DNA of 64,000 nt from CAWGJF01 sp963822905 (GCA_963822905.1 CAWGJF010000003.1:62001-126000); one strand, 5' to 3'. Counted from the first letter of the stretch, positions 25,043 to 35,257 are shown. Notes: generated from the sequence alone by a model not told the origin. Made by a program: numbers and translations.

Positions 25043-25984
25043 TTATTTTGCCCTCATTGATTTGTAAATTTCATCAAGTATAGTTTTTGCACCGGCTTTG
25101 ATTAAATCGTTAGCCAGTTTTATTCCGAGTTTTTCAGGTTGCGATTTACTGCCGCGAATTTTTTTTCTAAAAGTTAGAATTCCATCTAATGAGCCAACCA
25201 TTGCATCAAGATAAAGTCCGTTTGGTTTCACTTCGGCAAAAGCACCAATCGGAACCTGGCAGCCACCTTCAAGTTTTTTTAGTAAAGCTCTTTCAGCTAA
25301 AACAGCAAGGTAAGTATTTTCGTGATGAACACTTTGCACAATCTCATCTGTAATTTTATTGTCTTTATGAATTTCAATACCAAGTGCGCCTTGCCCAACA
25401 GCAGGCAAAATCAAATCTGTTTTTAAAATTGAAGAGATGTTTTTCTGAAGTCCAAGTCTTTCAACACCGGCACGGGCTAGAATAATTGCATCCCACCCGG
25501 AGCTTTTAAACTTTTTTATTCTTGTAGGAACATTTCCACGTAATTCAGTAATTGTTATATCAGGTCGCAGATGGAGCAGCTGACATCTTCTCCTTAATGA
25601 GCCTGTTGCTACGATCGCTTTTTGTCTCAGGTTGAAAAGCGTCACCCCTTTTTTATGCGAAATCAATGCATCTTCTACTTTATGTCTTTTTGTAACTGCT
25701 GCAAGTTTTAATCCTTCGGGAATTTGAGTCTGTAAATCTTTTAAGCTGTGAACGGCGAGATCAATTTCCTTATTCAACAGAGCGAACTCAAGTTCTTTTG
25801 TAAACAAACTTTTATCACCGATTTTTGATAGTGCAACATCTAAGATTTTATCACCCTGAGTCTTAAATATGTTAATCTGAACTGAAACATTCCTGTTCTT
25901 TTTTTCAATTTGTTGTTTTATAAAATTTGCTTGCCACAAGGCAAGATCACTTCCTCTTGAACCGATAACGATTTTTTGTTTCAA
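25043..25984 (-). CDS. hemC: Hydroxymethylbilane synthase (porphobilinogen deaminase)
   Basis: This 313-residue protein matches family length and motifs: KIVIGSRGSDLALWQANF at the N-terminus, SLFTKELEFALLNKEIDLAVHSLKDL, ATGSLRRRCQLL, and the dipyrromethane-cofactor cysteine in LEGGCQVPIGAF. It polymerises four porphobilinogen units into hydroxymethylbilane, the substrate of the HemD half of the fusion encoded two genes downstream. It starts 12 bp after hemA. Confidence 0.97.
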   Translation of the reverse strand: MKQKIVIGSRGSDLALWQANFIKQQIEKKNRNVSVQINIFKTQGDKILDVALSKIGDKSLFTKELEFALLNKEIDLAVHSLKDLQTQIPEGLKLAAVTKRHKVEDALISHKKGVTLFNLRQKAIVATGSLRRRCQLLHLRPDITITELRGNVPTRIKKFKSSGWDAIILARAGVERLGLQKNISSILKTDLILPAVGQGALGIEIHKDNKITDEIVQSVHHENTYLAVLAERALLKKLEGGCQVPIGAFAEVKPNGLYLDAMVGSLDGILTFRKKIRGSKSQPEKLGIKLANDLIKAGAKTILDEIYKSMRAK

Positions 25985-25996
25985 AATTAAAATCCT

Positions 25997-27286
25997 TTAC
26001 TGCTTTGTCTTATCTTCTTTGTTGAACTGATCTAAACCGAACAAGTTTCTTATCACACTTATTTTTTCTGCACTTTCATCCATTGCCTGGTTGTTCTCGC
26101 TTACTTTTCTCAATTCAGCAGTAGGCTGGTGTAAAATTTTATTAATTATTCTTTTTGTTATGATTTCAAGCTTTTCACGATCATCTTCACTGAACTTATT
26201 TATATTTTTGTTTACCTCATCAGAGCGGATGTCTTCAAAATAATCTCTTAGTGTTTTAATAGTTGGCGCAGCCTGCAGAGAATTATGCCATTCAAAAAAC
26301 GACTCAACTTCTTCATCAATTATTTTTTCAACCTTTGGAATTTCGTCCTTGCGTTTTGCCAGGTTTTGTTCAACAATAATATTTAATGAATCGATGTCGT
26401 GATAAAAAACATTTTCAATTGATCTTGTATTCGGATCAATATCTCTCGGTATTGCTATATCCATTAATACAACAGAATCAAAATTCCTCAACTTCATTGC
26501 GTTTCGTATATCTTCCTTTTTTATTAATAACTCATCAGAACTTGTTGCGCTTATTACAATGTCAAACTTGTGTAGAGAGCTTTTTAAGTCGTAGAAAGGA
26601 ATTACGGATGCATTTATTTTTGAAGAAAGTGTCTCTGCTTTTTCTGCAGTCCTGTTTGTAAGAGTTAGTTTGCCGATTCCCCGGTCACGTAAATGTTTTG
26701 CTGCAATTTCTCCTGTCTCGCCGGTTCCTATAACAAGAGCCGATTTTTTTTGAAGGTTTGAAAATATTTTTTCAATCAATTGAACAGCAGCGTAACTAAC
26801 AGTAACTGCTCCCTCGCTGATTCTTGTTTCTGTAATTGCTCTTTTCCCTGTGCGGATAGCTGAATCAAAAAGCCGTTTCATTAAAAATCCCGCAAACTCG
26901 GTTTCTTCTGCAACCTGGAAAGAATCTTTAACCTGCTTGAAAATCTGGTTATCGCCAATAAGAAGTGAATCGATTCCTGTAGCAACTTTTAAGAGATGTC
27001 TTATAGCTTCTTTTGAGGCAAAGAATTGAAAATGTTCAGATGTTAAATCCTTTGACGGTTTATACTCAAATAAAAATTTTGGAAGGAGATCATGATTAAA
27101 AAAAGAATTAGCAGGAACTCCGTAAATCTCAGTCCTGTTACAAGTTGATATAACCAATCCTTCTTTAAAAAGCTTACTCTTTGCTTTTTGAATTATTCCA
27201 CGAACTTCTTCATCACTGAGAAAAACTTCCTCACGCAAATTTACAGAAGCAGTTCGGTGATTTATTGATATACCGAATAAATTCAT
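25997..27286 (-). CDS. hemA: Glutamyl-tRNA reductase
   Basis: The ATG at 27286 gives the family-typical start MNLFGISINHRTASVNLRE; a TTG at 27292 overlapping the previous stop is an alternative. The catalytic Cys49 lies in VISTCNRTEIYG. The NADPH domain has ALVIGTGETGEIAAKHL and the C-terminus is a helical dimerisation domain. It reduces glutamyl-tRNA to glutamate-1-semialdehyde, the first step of the C5 heme pathway. hemL and hemB are not in the window, so they must lie elsewhere in the genome. Confidence 0.96.
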   Translation of the reverse strand: MNLFGISINHRTASVNLREEVFLSDEEVRGIIQKAKSKLFKEGLVISTCNRTEIYGVPANSFFNHDLLPKFLFEYKPSKDLTSEHFQFFASKEAIRHLLKVATGIDSLLIGDNQIFKQVKDSFQVAEETEFAGFLMKRLFDSAIRTGKRAITETRISEGAVTVSYAAVQLIEKIFSNLQKKSALVIGTGETGEIAAKHLRDRGIGKLTLTNRTAEKAETLSSKINASVIPFYDLKSSLHKFDIVISATSSDELLIKKEDIRNAMKLRNFDSVVLMDIAIPRDIDPNTRSIENVFYHDIDSLNIIVEQNLAKRKDEIPKVEKIIDEEVESFFEWHNSLQAAPTIKTLRDYFEDIRSDEVNKNINKFSEDDREKLEIITKRIINKILHQPTAELRKVSENNQAMDESAEKISVIRNLFGLDQFNKEDKTKQ

Positions 27287-27288
27287 AA

Positions 27289-28113
27289 TCAATAAAAAGA
27301 ATGAAAGCTTTGTGCTAAAAAGTTAGAAACGATAGTAGAAAAAATTGCAACAAGAAATCCGGAAATAGATAAAAGAACAAGTTTACGTCCTTGCCATTTT
27401 GAAAATATTTTTTTAGATATTCCTATCAGGTATAAAATCCAGACTACAATGGTTCCAATCAGTTTTGGATCGGCATAAGAAAAATTTGGAAAAGCGGTTG
27501 GAAGCCAGATGATGCCAATTACTATTGCAATTGTAATTCCGAAAAATCCAATAACAGCCGAGTAATAACTGAGTTTTTCCAGAACTTCAAGATTTGGAAG
27601 ACGATTAAAAATTAATCCGAACCGGTTGTATTTAATATCCTTATAAAGTACCAGGTAAAGAAATCCATATACAGCAGAAATTGTAAACCCGGAATAGCCA
27701 AGCAAAGCGCTTATAACATGCGCACCCAATAGATTATTTCTTAAAACTTCCTTCACAACTTCAAGGTCCCTGATAAATAACGAAGAAATTATCTGGAAGA
27801 TGATAGAGATTATTATTATAAATGGTCCAGTGCCGCGGATGTCAGTAACAAGTTCCAACAAGTAATATGAGAAACAAATTGACAGTGCCAGGATAGTAAA
27901 AATTTCAAAAATATTTGTAATTGGCGGATGATTGAACTCAATAAACCTGAGTACAATGTATATGAAATGAACAACCAACGTAATAAAAAGAAATACTCTT
28001 TTCGAGTTAAAAAAACGTTTTTCATCCCGCATAAAATCATAGAAATACACTATAAAAGTTGCTAGATAAAGAAACGGAAGAAGTATATTCAGGAAATCAA
28101 TTAAAGAAATCAT
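27289..28113 (-). CDS. CcsA/HemX-family cytochrome c assembly membrane protein
   Basis: This 274-residue protein is composed almost entirely of hydrophobic helices (about eight) and carries the CcsA/CcmC-type pattern NLLGAHVISALLGYSGFTIS, YKDIKYNRFGLIFNRLPNLE and the late VVWILYLIG. A HemX-type protein of this family precedes or follows hemA in many bacteria and affects glutamyl-tRNA reductase levels or heme handling. It is the first gene of this heme operon and its stop nearly abuts the hemA start. It could instead be a heme-transport/cytochrome c factor. Confidence 0.85.
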   Translation of the reverse strand: MISLIDFLNILLPFLYLATFIVYFYDFMRDEKRFFNSKRVFLFITLVVHFIYIVLRFIEFNHPPITNIFEIFTILALSICFSYYLLELVTDIRGTGPFIIIISIIFQIISSLFIRDLEVVKEVLRNNLLGAHVISALLGYSGFTISAVYGFLYLVLYKDIKYNRFGLIFNRLPNLEVLEKLSYYSAVIGFFGITIAIVIGIIWLPTAFPNFSYADPKLIGTIVVWILYLIGISKKIFSKWQGRKLVLLSISGFLVAIFSTIVSNFLAQSFHSFY

Positions 28114-28204
28114 ATTTTTTCTGACTTATGAGTTCAAAAAATAATTAGTAGATTTATTTAAAACAAATCAATAAATGACCCCCGGGTCAATATTATAAAA
28201 ATCC

Positions 28205-29080
28205 TTAATTATTATTATTGCCTAAAATAATTGGTAATCCATCCTTACCTGAGCCAATAATTACGATTTTAGTATTTTGTGATTCAGAAAGCTTCTCTGT
28301 TGCCTCAATTCCTTTCCATTTGAGTAATTGTTCGCTGATTCCTTTAGAAACAATATCCTGAAAATCTGCAATACCTTTTGCTTCAATTCTTTTACGATCT
28401 GCTTCCTGAGTTTCCCTTTGAAGGACGAATTGCATTCTTTGGCTTTCTTGTTCAGCTTTAAGTTTTTCTTCTATAGAAGCAGTTAATCCAGGAGGAAGAG
28501 TAATTTGTCTTAATGGTGCTGCTTCCAGAGTTATTCCTCTTGGTTCAACAAGTTTTGCCAGATCAGTCTCAATTCTTTTTGACAGAACTTCACGCTCTTC
28601 AGTATAGAGAGCTTTAGCATCGTAACTGGCAGTTACTCCACGAACAACAGATCTGAATTGAGGAATAAGAATTTTTTCTACATAATCCTCTCCAACAGTT
28701 TTGTAAATTTTGTTTGCATTTTCAAAACTCAAACTGTAGAGCAAACTTATTTCAAGTTCAACACTCAAGCCTTCCTTTGACGGAACATTCATAACTTCTT
28801 TTAATTCCTGTGTCCTCGCATCAAATTTTATAACGTTTGCCATCGGGTTAACGAAATTTACCCCCGGATACAAAGTTTTATCACTTACATTACCAAAGAA
28901 ATCAATTACACCAACATGACCAGCAGGAATCATCGTGAAACATTGAAGAGCCGTGACTATAATTGCAACCAGCATTCCTATCAGCGCAAAGTTTGCCTCC
29001 GATTTTTGCATATGTTTTTTTGAATTCTTGTAAACAAATCCCGCCACCACAGCAGCGAGTATTGCAATAATAAATAGCAT
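28205..29080 (-). CDS. Prohibitin/SPFH (Band 7) family protein
   Basis: This 291-residue protein has two N-terminal hydrophobic segments, then an SPFH domain (GHVGVIDFFGNVSDKTLYPG, GLSVELEISLLYSL). A charged coiled coil with ASIEEKLKAEQESQRMQFVL follows. GGAG lies just before the ATG. The family forms membrane-bound ring scaffolds that often regulate membrane proteases. It is transcribed in the same direction as the heme operon but separated by 91 bp. Confidence 0.9.
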   Translation of the reverse strand: MLFIIAILAAVVAGFVYKNSKKHMQKSEANFALIGMLVAIIVTALQCFTMIPAGHVGVIDFFGNVSDKTLYPGVNFVNPMANVIKFDARTQELKEVMNVPSKEGLSVELEISLLYSLSFENANKIYKTVGEDYVEKILIPQFRSVVRGVTASYDAKALYTEEREVLSKRIETDLAKLVEPRGITLEAAPLRQITLPPGLTASIEEKLKAEQESQRMQFVLQRETQEADRKRIEAKGIADFQDIVSKGISEQLLKWKGIEATEKLSESQNTKIVIIGSGKDGLPIILGNNNN

Positions 29081-29113
29081 AGTATTTTCTCCTTAATTCA
29101 GATTTATTGAATA

Positions 29114-30421
29114 TTAATATAAAATTTTCTTTATCAGTTTTGGTTTTTGTACTTTGTTTTTTGAAAAGCTGATTGCGTCCACAATCATTTCTTCTGCAAC
29201 TTTAAGTTTTGATTTTTCATCAGAATATAAAACCGCAATCTCATCTTTTTTATTAATTTTTTGTCCGATTTTTATTTTAAAAATTATTCCAGCTTTAGGA
29301 TCAATAATGTCTTCTTTTGTTTTTCTTCCGGCTCCAAGTTCCAAAGAGGCCATACCAATTTTGTAAGTATCTATTTTATTAATAAAGCCAGATCCCTTTG
29401 ATTTTATAACTTTTGAATACTTTGATTTAGGATATTTTCCAAGATTTTCAATCAATTTTATATCTCCACCCTGAAGCTTAACGATCTCTAAAAACTTTTT
29501 ATAAGCCTCGCCATTTTTGATTTGTTCAACAGCTTTTTTCTTTCCTCCGGAAATCGATTTTGTTTTTCCGGCTAGATAAATCATTGCACCAGCAAGGTTA
29601 AGACAAAGTTCAATAAGATCCTGATCGGCTTTTTCATTCCTTAATATAAGGACCGATTCATAAACCTCGAACCAGTTGCCTATATAATTTCCAAGCGGCT
29701 GGTTCATGTCTGTAATGAAAGCAATCACTTTCTTTTTAAAAGCTTTTGCTGTTTTGATCATTGAATTGGCAAGCACTTCAGAATCCTTCATCGTTTTCAT
29801 GAATGCACCGCTGCCGGTTTTTACATCCAGTACTAAACCATCAATTCCCTCAGCAAGTTTTTTGCTCATAATGCTTGCAGTAATTAATGGAATAGATTCA
29901 ACAGTTCCAGTTACATCTCTTAAAGAATAAATCAGTTTGTCAGCAGGAGCAATTTCTTTTGTTTGCCCGATTAATCCGCAGCCGCATTTTTTAAGAATTG
30001 AATTGAATTCGTTTAAGCTAAGATTTGTGTTAAATCTGGGGATAGATTCAAGCTTATCTAAAGTTCCACCAGTGTGACCAAGTCCTCTGCCTGAAATCAT
30101 CGGGACATTTATTCCCAGTGATGCAACAATGGGAGCGATAACCAAAGAAGTCTTATCACCAACTCCACCCGTAGAATGCTTATCTACTTTAGATTCTTTT
30201 AATTTTTTAAGATTTAAAACTTCACCACTGTTTAACATTGAATTTGTCAACGCCGCTGTTTCAATTACATCGAAACCATTTATAAACCCTGCCATTAAGA
30301 AAGCTGAAAACTGGTAATCCGGGATTTTCTGATTACTATAATTCTCAATAAGGAAATGAATTTCTTCATTTGAAAGAGATTTTCCGTCTCTTTTTTTCTT
30401 GATTAAATCTACTGTGTTCAT
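29114..30421 (-). CDS. deoA: Pyrimidine-nucleoside (thymidine) phosphorylase
   Basis: This 435-residue protein shows the family signatures SGRGLGHTGGTLDKLESI and KHSTGGVGDKTSLV, plus LRDVTGTVESIPLITASIMSKK. It cleaves thymidine or uridine with phosphate to the base and (deoxy)ribose-1-phosphate. Length and domain order are normal. DeoA and the broader Pdp type cannot be separated by eye. Its upstream region is shared with the divergently read aspS. Confidence 0.92.
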   Translation of the reverse strand: MNTVDLIKKKRDGKSLSNEEIHFLIENYSNQKIPDYQFSAFLMAGFINGFDVIETAALTNSMLNSGEVLNLKKLKESKVDKHSTGGVGDKTSLVIAPIVASLGINVPMISGRGLGHTGGTLDKLESIPRFNTNLSLNEFNSILKKCGCGLIGQTKEIAPADKLIYSLRDVTGTVESIPLITASIMSKKLAEGIDGLVLDVKTGSGAFMKTMKDSEVLANSMIKTAKAFKKKVIAFITDMNQPLGNYIGNWFEVYESVLILRNEKADQDLIELCLNLAGAMIYLAGKTKSISGGKKKAVEQIKNGEAYKKFLEIVKLQGGDIKLIENLGKYPKSKYSKVIKSKGSGFINKIDTYKIGMASLELGAGRKTKEDIIDPKAGIIFKIKIGQKINKKDEIAVLYSDEKSKLKVAEEMIVDAISFSKNKVQKPKLIKKILY

Positions 30422-30589
30422 AATCTAAACTTACAAAGAAATGCGTATTTAATGAATTAAATGTGATGAATGAACATCAAAGTATGAGTAACCTTATTTG
30501 GATTTTTAGAAGAAGTTCACTATTTGGTTGCACATTTATTAATGATTAATTTTCCTATTAAATTTTTCGGAAAAGGAGATTTTTCTTTG

Positions 30590-32359
30590 ATGGATTTTAA
30601 AACCAGGACACATAATTGCGGTGAATTAAGAGAAAAAAATGTTGGCGAATCTGTTGTCCTGAACGGTTGGGTTGATAGAAGGAGAGACCTCGGCGGACTC
30701 ATTTTTATCTGGCTGCGTGATCGTTATGGAATTACGCAGGTTGCAATGGAGACTGATAATTCTGATGTAATTGAAACAGCAAAGGAACTGAGAAACGAAT
30801 TTGTAGTTTCGGTTGAAGGAACTGTACGAAATCGTCCTGAAGATGCAGTGAACATTGAACTTGAAACAGGGAAGATAGATGTTTTAGCAAACAAGGTTAT
30901 CATATTAAATGAAGCAGAAACTCCTCCGTTCGCTATAAAAGATAGTACCGAAGCTTTTGAAGATTTAAGATTGAAATACCGATATCTTGATTTACGCAGA
31001 CCAATCCTTCAGAAAAATCTTCTTCTCAGGCATCGTATGTACCAGCTAGTTAGAAAATATTTCGATGAGAATAATTTTGTTGAAGTTGAAACTCCTGTAT
31101 TAATGAAAAGCACACCAGAGGGAGCCAGAGATTATTTAGTTCCGAGCCGAATTCATAAAGGAAAATTCTATGCTCTTCCCCAATCACCTCAGCAATACAA
31201 ACAGCTTTTAATGGTAGCTGGATTTGACAGGTATTTTCAAATCGTAAAATGTTTCCGGGACGAGGATTTACGTGCAGACAGGCAGCCCGAGTTCACCCAA
31301 ATTGATGTTGAAATGTCTTTTGTCGACCAGGAAAATGTTTATGCGATTGTTGAGGGATTAATGAAAGATCTGTTTAGTAAAATTTGGAATGCAGAGCTTA
31401 AACTTCCGATTCCAAGACTTACTTATTATGAAGCTATGGAAAGTTATGGATCGGATAAACCTGATTGCCGTTTTGAAATGAAGATTAAAAATCTGAATTC
31501 AATATTTACTGATTCCGGGTTCAAAGTTTTTTCTGAAGCAATTAAATCACACGGAATTGTAGCCGGAATGGTTGCTGAAGGTTGTGCAGAGTACAGCAGA
31601 AGCCAAATTGATAATTTGACTGATATTGCTAAAAAAGCAGGGGCAAAAGGATTAGTTTGGCTTAAAATAAAAGGAAGTGAAATTGAATCGCCAACAGCAA
31701 AGTTTTTAAATGACGATGAAAAACAAAATCTGATAAAATCATTATCTGCTAAAGAAGGTGATTTAATTTTAATTCTGGCAGGGGAGAAGAACAAAACTCT
31801 TTCTCAGTTAGGAAGTTTAAGACTTGAAATGGCAAAACGAATGGAGTTAGTGAAGACCGATACACCACCATCATTAATTTGGGTTACTGATTTTCCATTA
31901 TTTGAATTCGATCAGGATACAAAAAGATATTATGCAATGCATCATCCTTTCACTTCACCGAGGATTGAAGATATTCCATTAATGGAAAAAGATCCCGGCA
32001 AAGTAAAAGCAAGAGCTTATGATCTTGTTTTAAATGGAAATGAAATTGCAGGTGGCAGCATAAGAATTCATAATTCTGAATTACAAGCAAGAATGTTTAA
32101 AGCTCTTGGTATAACTGACGAGGAGGCTGAATCTAAATTTGGTTTTTTAATGAAAGCTTTTAAATATGGTGCTCCGCCGCACGGAGGAATTGCTTTTGGC
32201 TTTGATAGAATGATTATGATTTTTGCCGGCATCGAATCAATTCGCGATACAATCGCTTTCCCCAAAACTGCAAGCGCAGTTTCTCTTATGGATGAATCAC
32301 CATCAGAAGTTAGTGAAGAGCAGTTAAAAGAACTTCATATAAGAATAAATTTAACTTGA
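30590..32359 (+). CDS. aspS: Aspartate--tRNA ligase
   Basis: The ATG at 30590 has AAGGAGA at 30573-30579 and begins MDFKTRTHNCGELREKNVG, the normal AspRS start; an in-frame ATG at 30524 adds an atypical leader. An OB-fold anticodon-binding domain (LNGWVDRRRDLGGLIFIWLR) is followed by class II motifs 2 (FRDEDLRADRQPEFTQID) and 3 (GIAFGFDRMIM). The inserted GAD domain is bacterial type. The 589-residue length is normal. It charges tRNA-Asp (and possibly tRNA-Asn). Confidence 0.97.
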   Translation: MDFKTRTHNCGELREKNVGESVVLNGWVDRRRDLGGLIFIWLRDRYGITQVAMETDNSDVIETAKELRNEFVVSVEGTVRNRPEDAVNIELETGKIDVLANKVIILNEAETPPFAIKDSTEAFEDLRLKYRYLDLRRPILQKNLLLRHRMYQLVRKYFDENNFVEVETPVLMKSTPEGARDYLVPSRIHKGKFYALPQSPQQYKQLLMVAGFDRYFQIVKCFRDEDLRADRQPEFTQIDVEMSFVDQENVYAIVEGLMKDLFSKIWNAELKLPIPRLTYYEAMESYGSDKPDCRFEMKIKNLNSIFTDSGFKVFSEAIKSHGIVAGMVAEGCAEYSRSQIDNLTDIAKKAGAKGLVWLKIKGSEIESPTAKFLNDDEKQNLIKSLSAKEGDLILILAGEKNKTLSQLGSLRLEMAKRMELVKTDTPPSLIWVTDFPLFEFDQDTKRYYAMHHPFTSPRIEDIPLMEKDPGKVKARAYDLVLNGNEIAGGSIRIHNSELQARMFKALGITDEEAESKFGFLMKAFKYGAPPHGGIAFGFDRMIMIFAGIESIRDTIAFPKTASAVSLMDESPSEVSEEQLKELHIRINLT

Positions 32360-32419
32360 AAGATCATCCGCATAAAACTTTTAACAAGTTTTAAGAAGAG
32401 GACAGAATTCCTGAAAAAA

Positions 32420-34270
32420 TTGTTAATAAAATATTATCCTGAAATTGTTGGGATTTTAGTTTTCATTACATATATGTTTACTATATCTCACTCAGTTGGA
32501 GAAAATGATTCAGGTGAATTAGCAATGGCACAGGCTACGCTTAGTATTCCACATCCGACTGGTTATCCGTTATTTGTACTTGTTGGTTATCTCTTTAATA
32601 AAATCCCATTTCCTTTTACTATCATTTTCAAGTTGAATTTATTAAATGCAATTTGGTGCACACTAACGGTTATAGTAGTGATTAGAATATCTTCGTTGAT
32701 TATGGATAATTTATATTTACTACTGAGCAAGAAAGGAAAATCCGTAACTCAATCGCTTCAAATAAGAACTGCGGATAAAATAGTTGCATCCACATTTTCA
32801 GGATTGATGTTAGCATATAGTGCAACATTCTGGTTACAAAGTACCAGGGTTGAAGTTTATTCCCTGCAGACATTTTTAACCTCAATAATAATTTATCTTA
32901 CTTTCAAAGTTTTCATTAATTACAAACAGGAATTGCAGGAAAAGAACGAGCTAAAAACGTCAGCTTTAAAAAGATGGTGGTTTGTCTTTTTTTTCCTTGG
33001 ACTAGGATTTGCCAATCATATGATGACTATATATTTAATTCCTGCCACAATTGTAGTATTTTTCTTTACCACAGGAATCAATAAGCAAAGCTTAAAATCT
33101 ATTTCGATACTCTTCTCAGTAATAGCAGTTATATCACTACTGTTTTATTCCGGTCTTGTGTTAAGAGCGAATATGAATCCATTATGGTCTTTTGGCGGTG
33201 TATCAAACATTAAATCTTTATATGATCATATTACTGCAAAAGAATATTCCAGGTATATGTTTCAGGGAGTTGAAAGCGCTAAAGAGCAGACTTCAACATT
33301 GACAAAGATGATAAACTTTAATTTTTCAAAAGACAATTTTTCCACCGGTGAATTTTCCCTATCACTATTGTTAGGTATTACTGGATTGTTGCTCATATTT
33401 TTATTCAGGAAGGAAATCATTTCTTATTTTGTCCTGATAATAGTTGTTTCTGTATCTTTAGCATTGAGCTATAAGATCCCGGATATTAATGAATATTTTC
33501 TAGTTCCTTTTATAGTACTAAGTATATTGTCGATTACTTCAATAATTTTATTCCTGAAAATTATCGGGAATAAAAAATTTCTTAAAACTGCTTTTGTGAT
33601 TTTTCTAGGGTTAATTATATTCATTCAGTTTTTAATAAATTATAAATATACAGATCGTTCGGATTTTTATATATTTGAAGATTTTTATAAAGCCTCCATT
33701 AATTCGTTACCTTTAAATTCGATCCTTTTGAGTGATAATTGGAGTCTATTTATCTCTCCCGGTTTATACTATAAGGAAGTAGAAAATATAAGAAAAGATA
33801 TTTCTGTTATTAGTCCAATTGGAGTATTTACCCATGACTGGTATAACCGGAAATATAATAAGGGCACGTTTGACAGGGTAAATTCAACATTAAAGAAAAG
33901 AAATGATATATATATTTCATTTGATGTTGCAATAAGCCAGGTACGAACGGGTAAAATTATTTTGCCAGCTGGTTCTGCATTAATTCCCTATCCCTATTAT
34001 TATCGACTGGAATTTGACAACAAATATTATCCTCTAAACCAGGATGAATTTAAGATTAGATTTAATGATCACCCGGTGGATGGATTTGATGCTTATATTT
34101 ATACACTTATACCTTTTATGTTAGAACAAAGAATATTTTATGAATTGAATTATAATCAGACTGAAAAAGCGCTTTACTACTATAACCTGATTAAAAACAC
34201 TTTTAAAAGCTACACCATTTCTCAAAAAACAATTATTGCCCTTAGTCAAAAAGGAGTTAATGTAAATTAA
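32420..34270 (+). CDS. DUF2723-family multi-spanning membrane protein
   Basis: This 616-residue protein has about ten hydrophobic helices and the N-terminal DUF2723 signature GENDSGELAMAQATLSIPHP followed by TGYPLF. An acidic residue in that first loop is conserved in GT-C-type glycosyl/mannosyltransferases, so a glycosyltransferase role in envelope modification is plausible. The start is uncertain: TTG at 32420, or CTG at 32411 closer to an AAGAGG (32396-32401). The C-terminal ~200 residues are soluble and would face the periplasm. Confidence 0.82.
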   Translation: MLIKYYPEIVGILVFITYMFTISHSVGENDSGELAMAQATLSIPHPTGYPLFVLVGYLFNKIPFPFTIIFKLNLLNAIWCTLTVIVVIRISSLIMDNLYLLLSKKGKSVTQSLQIRTADKIVASTFSGLMLAYSATFWLQSTRVEVYSLQTFLTSIIIYLTFKVFINYKQELQEKNELKTSALKRWWFVFFFLGLGFANHMMTIYLIPATIVVFFFTTGINKQSLKSISILFSVIAVISLLFYSGLVLRANMNPLWSFGGVSNIKSLYDHITAKEYSRYMFQGVESAKEQTSTLTKMINFNFSKDNFSTGEFSLSLLLGITGLLLIFLFRKEIISYFVLIIVVSVSLALSYKIPDINEYFLVPFIVLSILSITSIILFLKIIGNKKFLKTAFVIFLGLIIFIQFLINYKYTDRSDFYIFEDFYKASINSLPLNSILLSDNWSLFISPGLYYKEVENIRKDISVISPIGVFTHDWYNRKYNKGTFDRVNSTLKKRNDIYISFDVAISQVRTGKIILPAGSALIPYPYYYRLEFDNKYYPLNQDEFKIRFNDHPVDGFDAYIYTLIPFMLEQRIFYELNYNQTEKALYYYNLIKNTFKSYTISQKTIIALSQKGVNVN

Positions 34271-34876
34271 CTTACATATTATATTTTATTAGAGTCATTA
34301 AATTTTTGAAGATTTTTTTATTAGTGAAAATCAATCCAAGATGGAATGGTGTTTCCTAAAACGTCAATTTCAATGATGGATCAATTACCATGAAATAATT
34401 GTAATCTCAACAAAAAACAGGCTCCCTTCTCAACTAAATGTGAATATTTAATTAAAAAAAACGAACTAAAAATAAAGAATGGAAGGAATTTACCGGTAAA
34501 TAATTCGAAAATCGGAAACTCTCACCTTCCAGGACTGCTATATTTTCATTCAGATTCTCCGTATCAACATCAGCTTTTACAAATCATAAATTTTTATCAA
34601 ATCAGACTTAAAACTATTATTGATGTTAAGCTATTTTATTCGATTTTTATCTAAAACAAAGTCTTGGCTACTCTTTACTTAAATCGCAAAAGTTACCTGT
34701 AAAAATTACTATCCCTCCATTAAGGCTCAATTAATATTGAAAAGTTTTAAAAAGTAAAGACAATTCAGATTGGCATATTTTTTTGTTCGTTTAACCCAAA
34801 GTTTGGCTTTTAATGTTTGTTTTGTAAAAGGCCGATTGATTAGTAAAGTAGCTAAAAACAATAAAGGGAAAAAATC
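34271..34876. other. 606-bp AT-rich intergenic region upstream of the pilin-like genes
   Basis: No convincing open frame, RNA gene or terminator is visible. It probably holds the promoter and leader of the pilin-like genes. A TGGCAT...TTGT stretch at 34771-34786 looks vaguely like a sigma-54 site but has the wrong spacing. Confidence 0.5.
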
Positions 34877-35257
34877 TTGGGTCAGCAACAGTTACTTTTA
34901 ATAGTTCTTGCAGTAATCATTATTGGTGCTGCAGTGCTTTGGGGTATCGGGCTATTCAGGGGAAGTGCAATAGAATCAAAACGTGATCTACTTATATCTG
35001 AATCTGCTGACATCGCATCACACGCTATAAGCTACTATAAAAAGCCGTTTCAATTCAATGGAGGAGGTAATTCTTTCCTTGGATGGGAAATTCCTACTAA
35101 AATGGTTAGCACTGAAGCCGGGTCTTATATTGCGAATGTAACTGCAGATCAGGTTATTATAACTGGCACAGGAACTGAAGTAGTGACAGGAACCGATTCA
35201 ATAAAGATTCAGACAATGGTTTCAGACAGTGGATATTATTCGGTTATTCTCAAATAA
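34877..35257 (+). CDS. Pilin-like protein 1 (leaderless, TTG start)
   Basis: This 126-residue protein starts at a TTG with only a modest AAAGGG upstream. It begins MGQQQLLLIVLAVIIIGAAV, a single hydrophobic helix directly at the N-terminus, followed by a helical ISYYKKP segment and a small beta domain with GGGNSFLGW. The layout is that of type IV pilins or pseudopilins after leader removal, but there is no prepilin leader and Gln, not Glu, is at position 5. It is a paralogue of the next gene (shared GQQQLLL, YYKKP, GGGNSF). The weaker start signals suggest the minor partner. Confidence 0.72.
   Translation: MGQQQLLLIVLAVIIIGAAVLWGIGLFRGSAIESKRDLLISESADIASHAISYYKKPFQFNGGGNSFLGWEIPTKMVSTEAGSYIANVTADQVIITGTGTEVVTGTDSIKIQTMVSDSGYYSVILK

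Noticed and set aside
30524..30589. Upstream ATG for aspS
   Set aside because: The ATG at 30590 has a clear AAGGAGA and gives the conserved protein start.
34771..34786. Sigma-54-like site upstream of the pilin-like genes
   Set aside because: TGGCAT and TTGT are present but the spacing between GG and the downstream G is 11, not the required 10, and the -12 element is TTGT, not TTGC.
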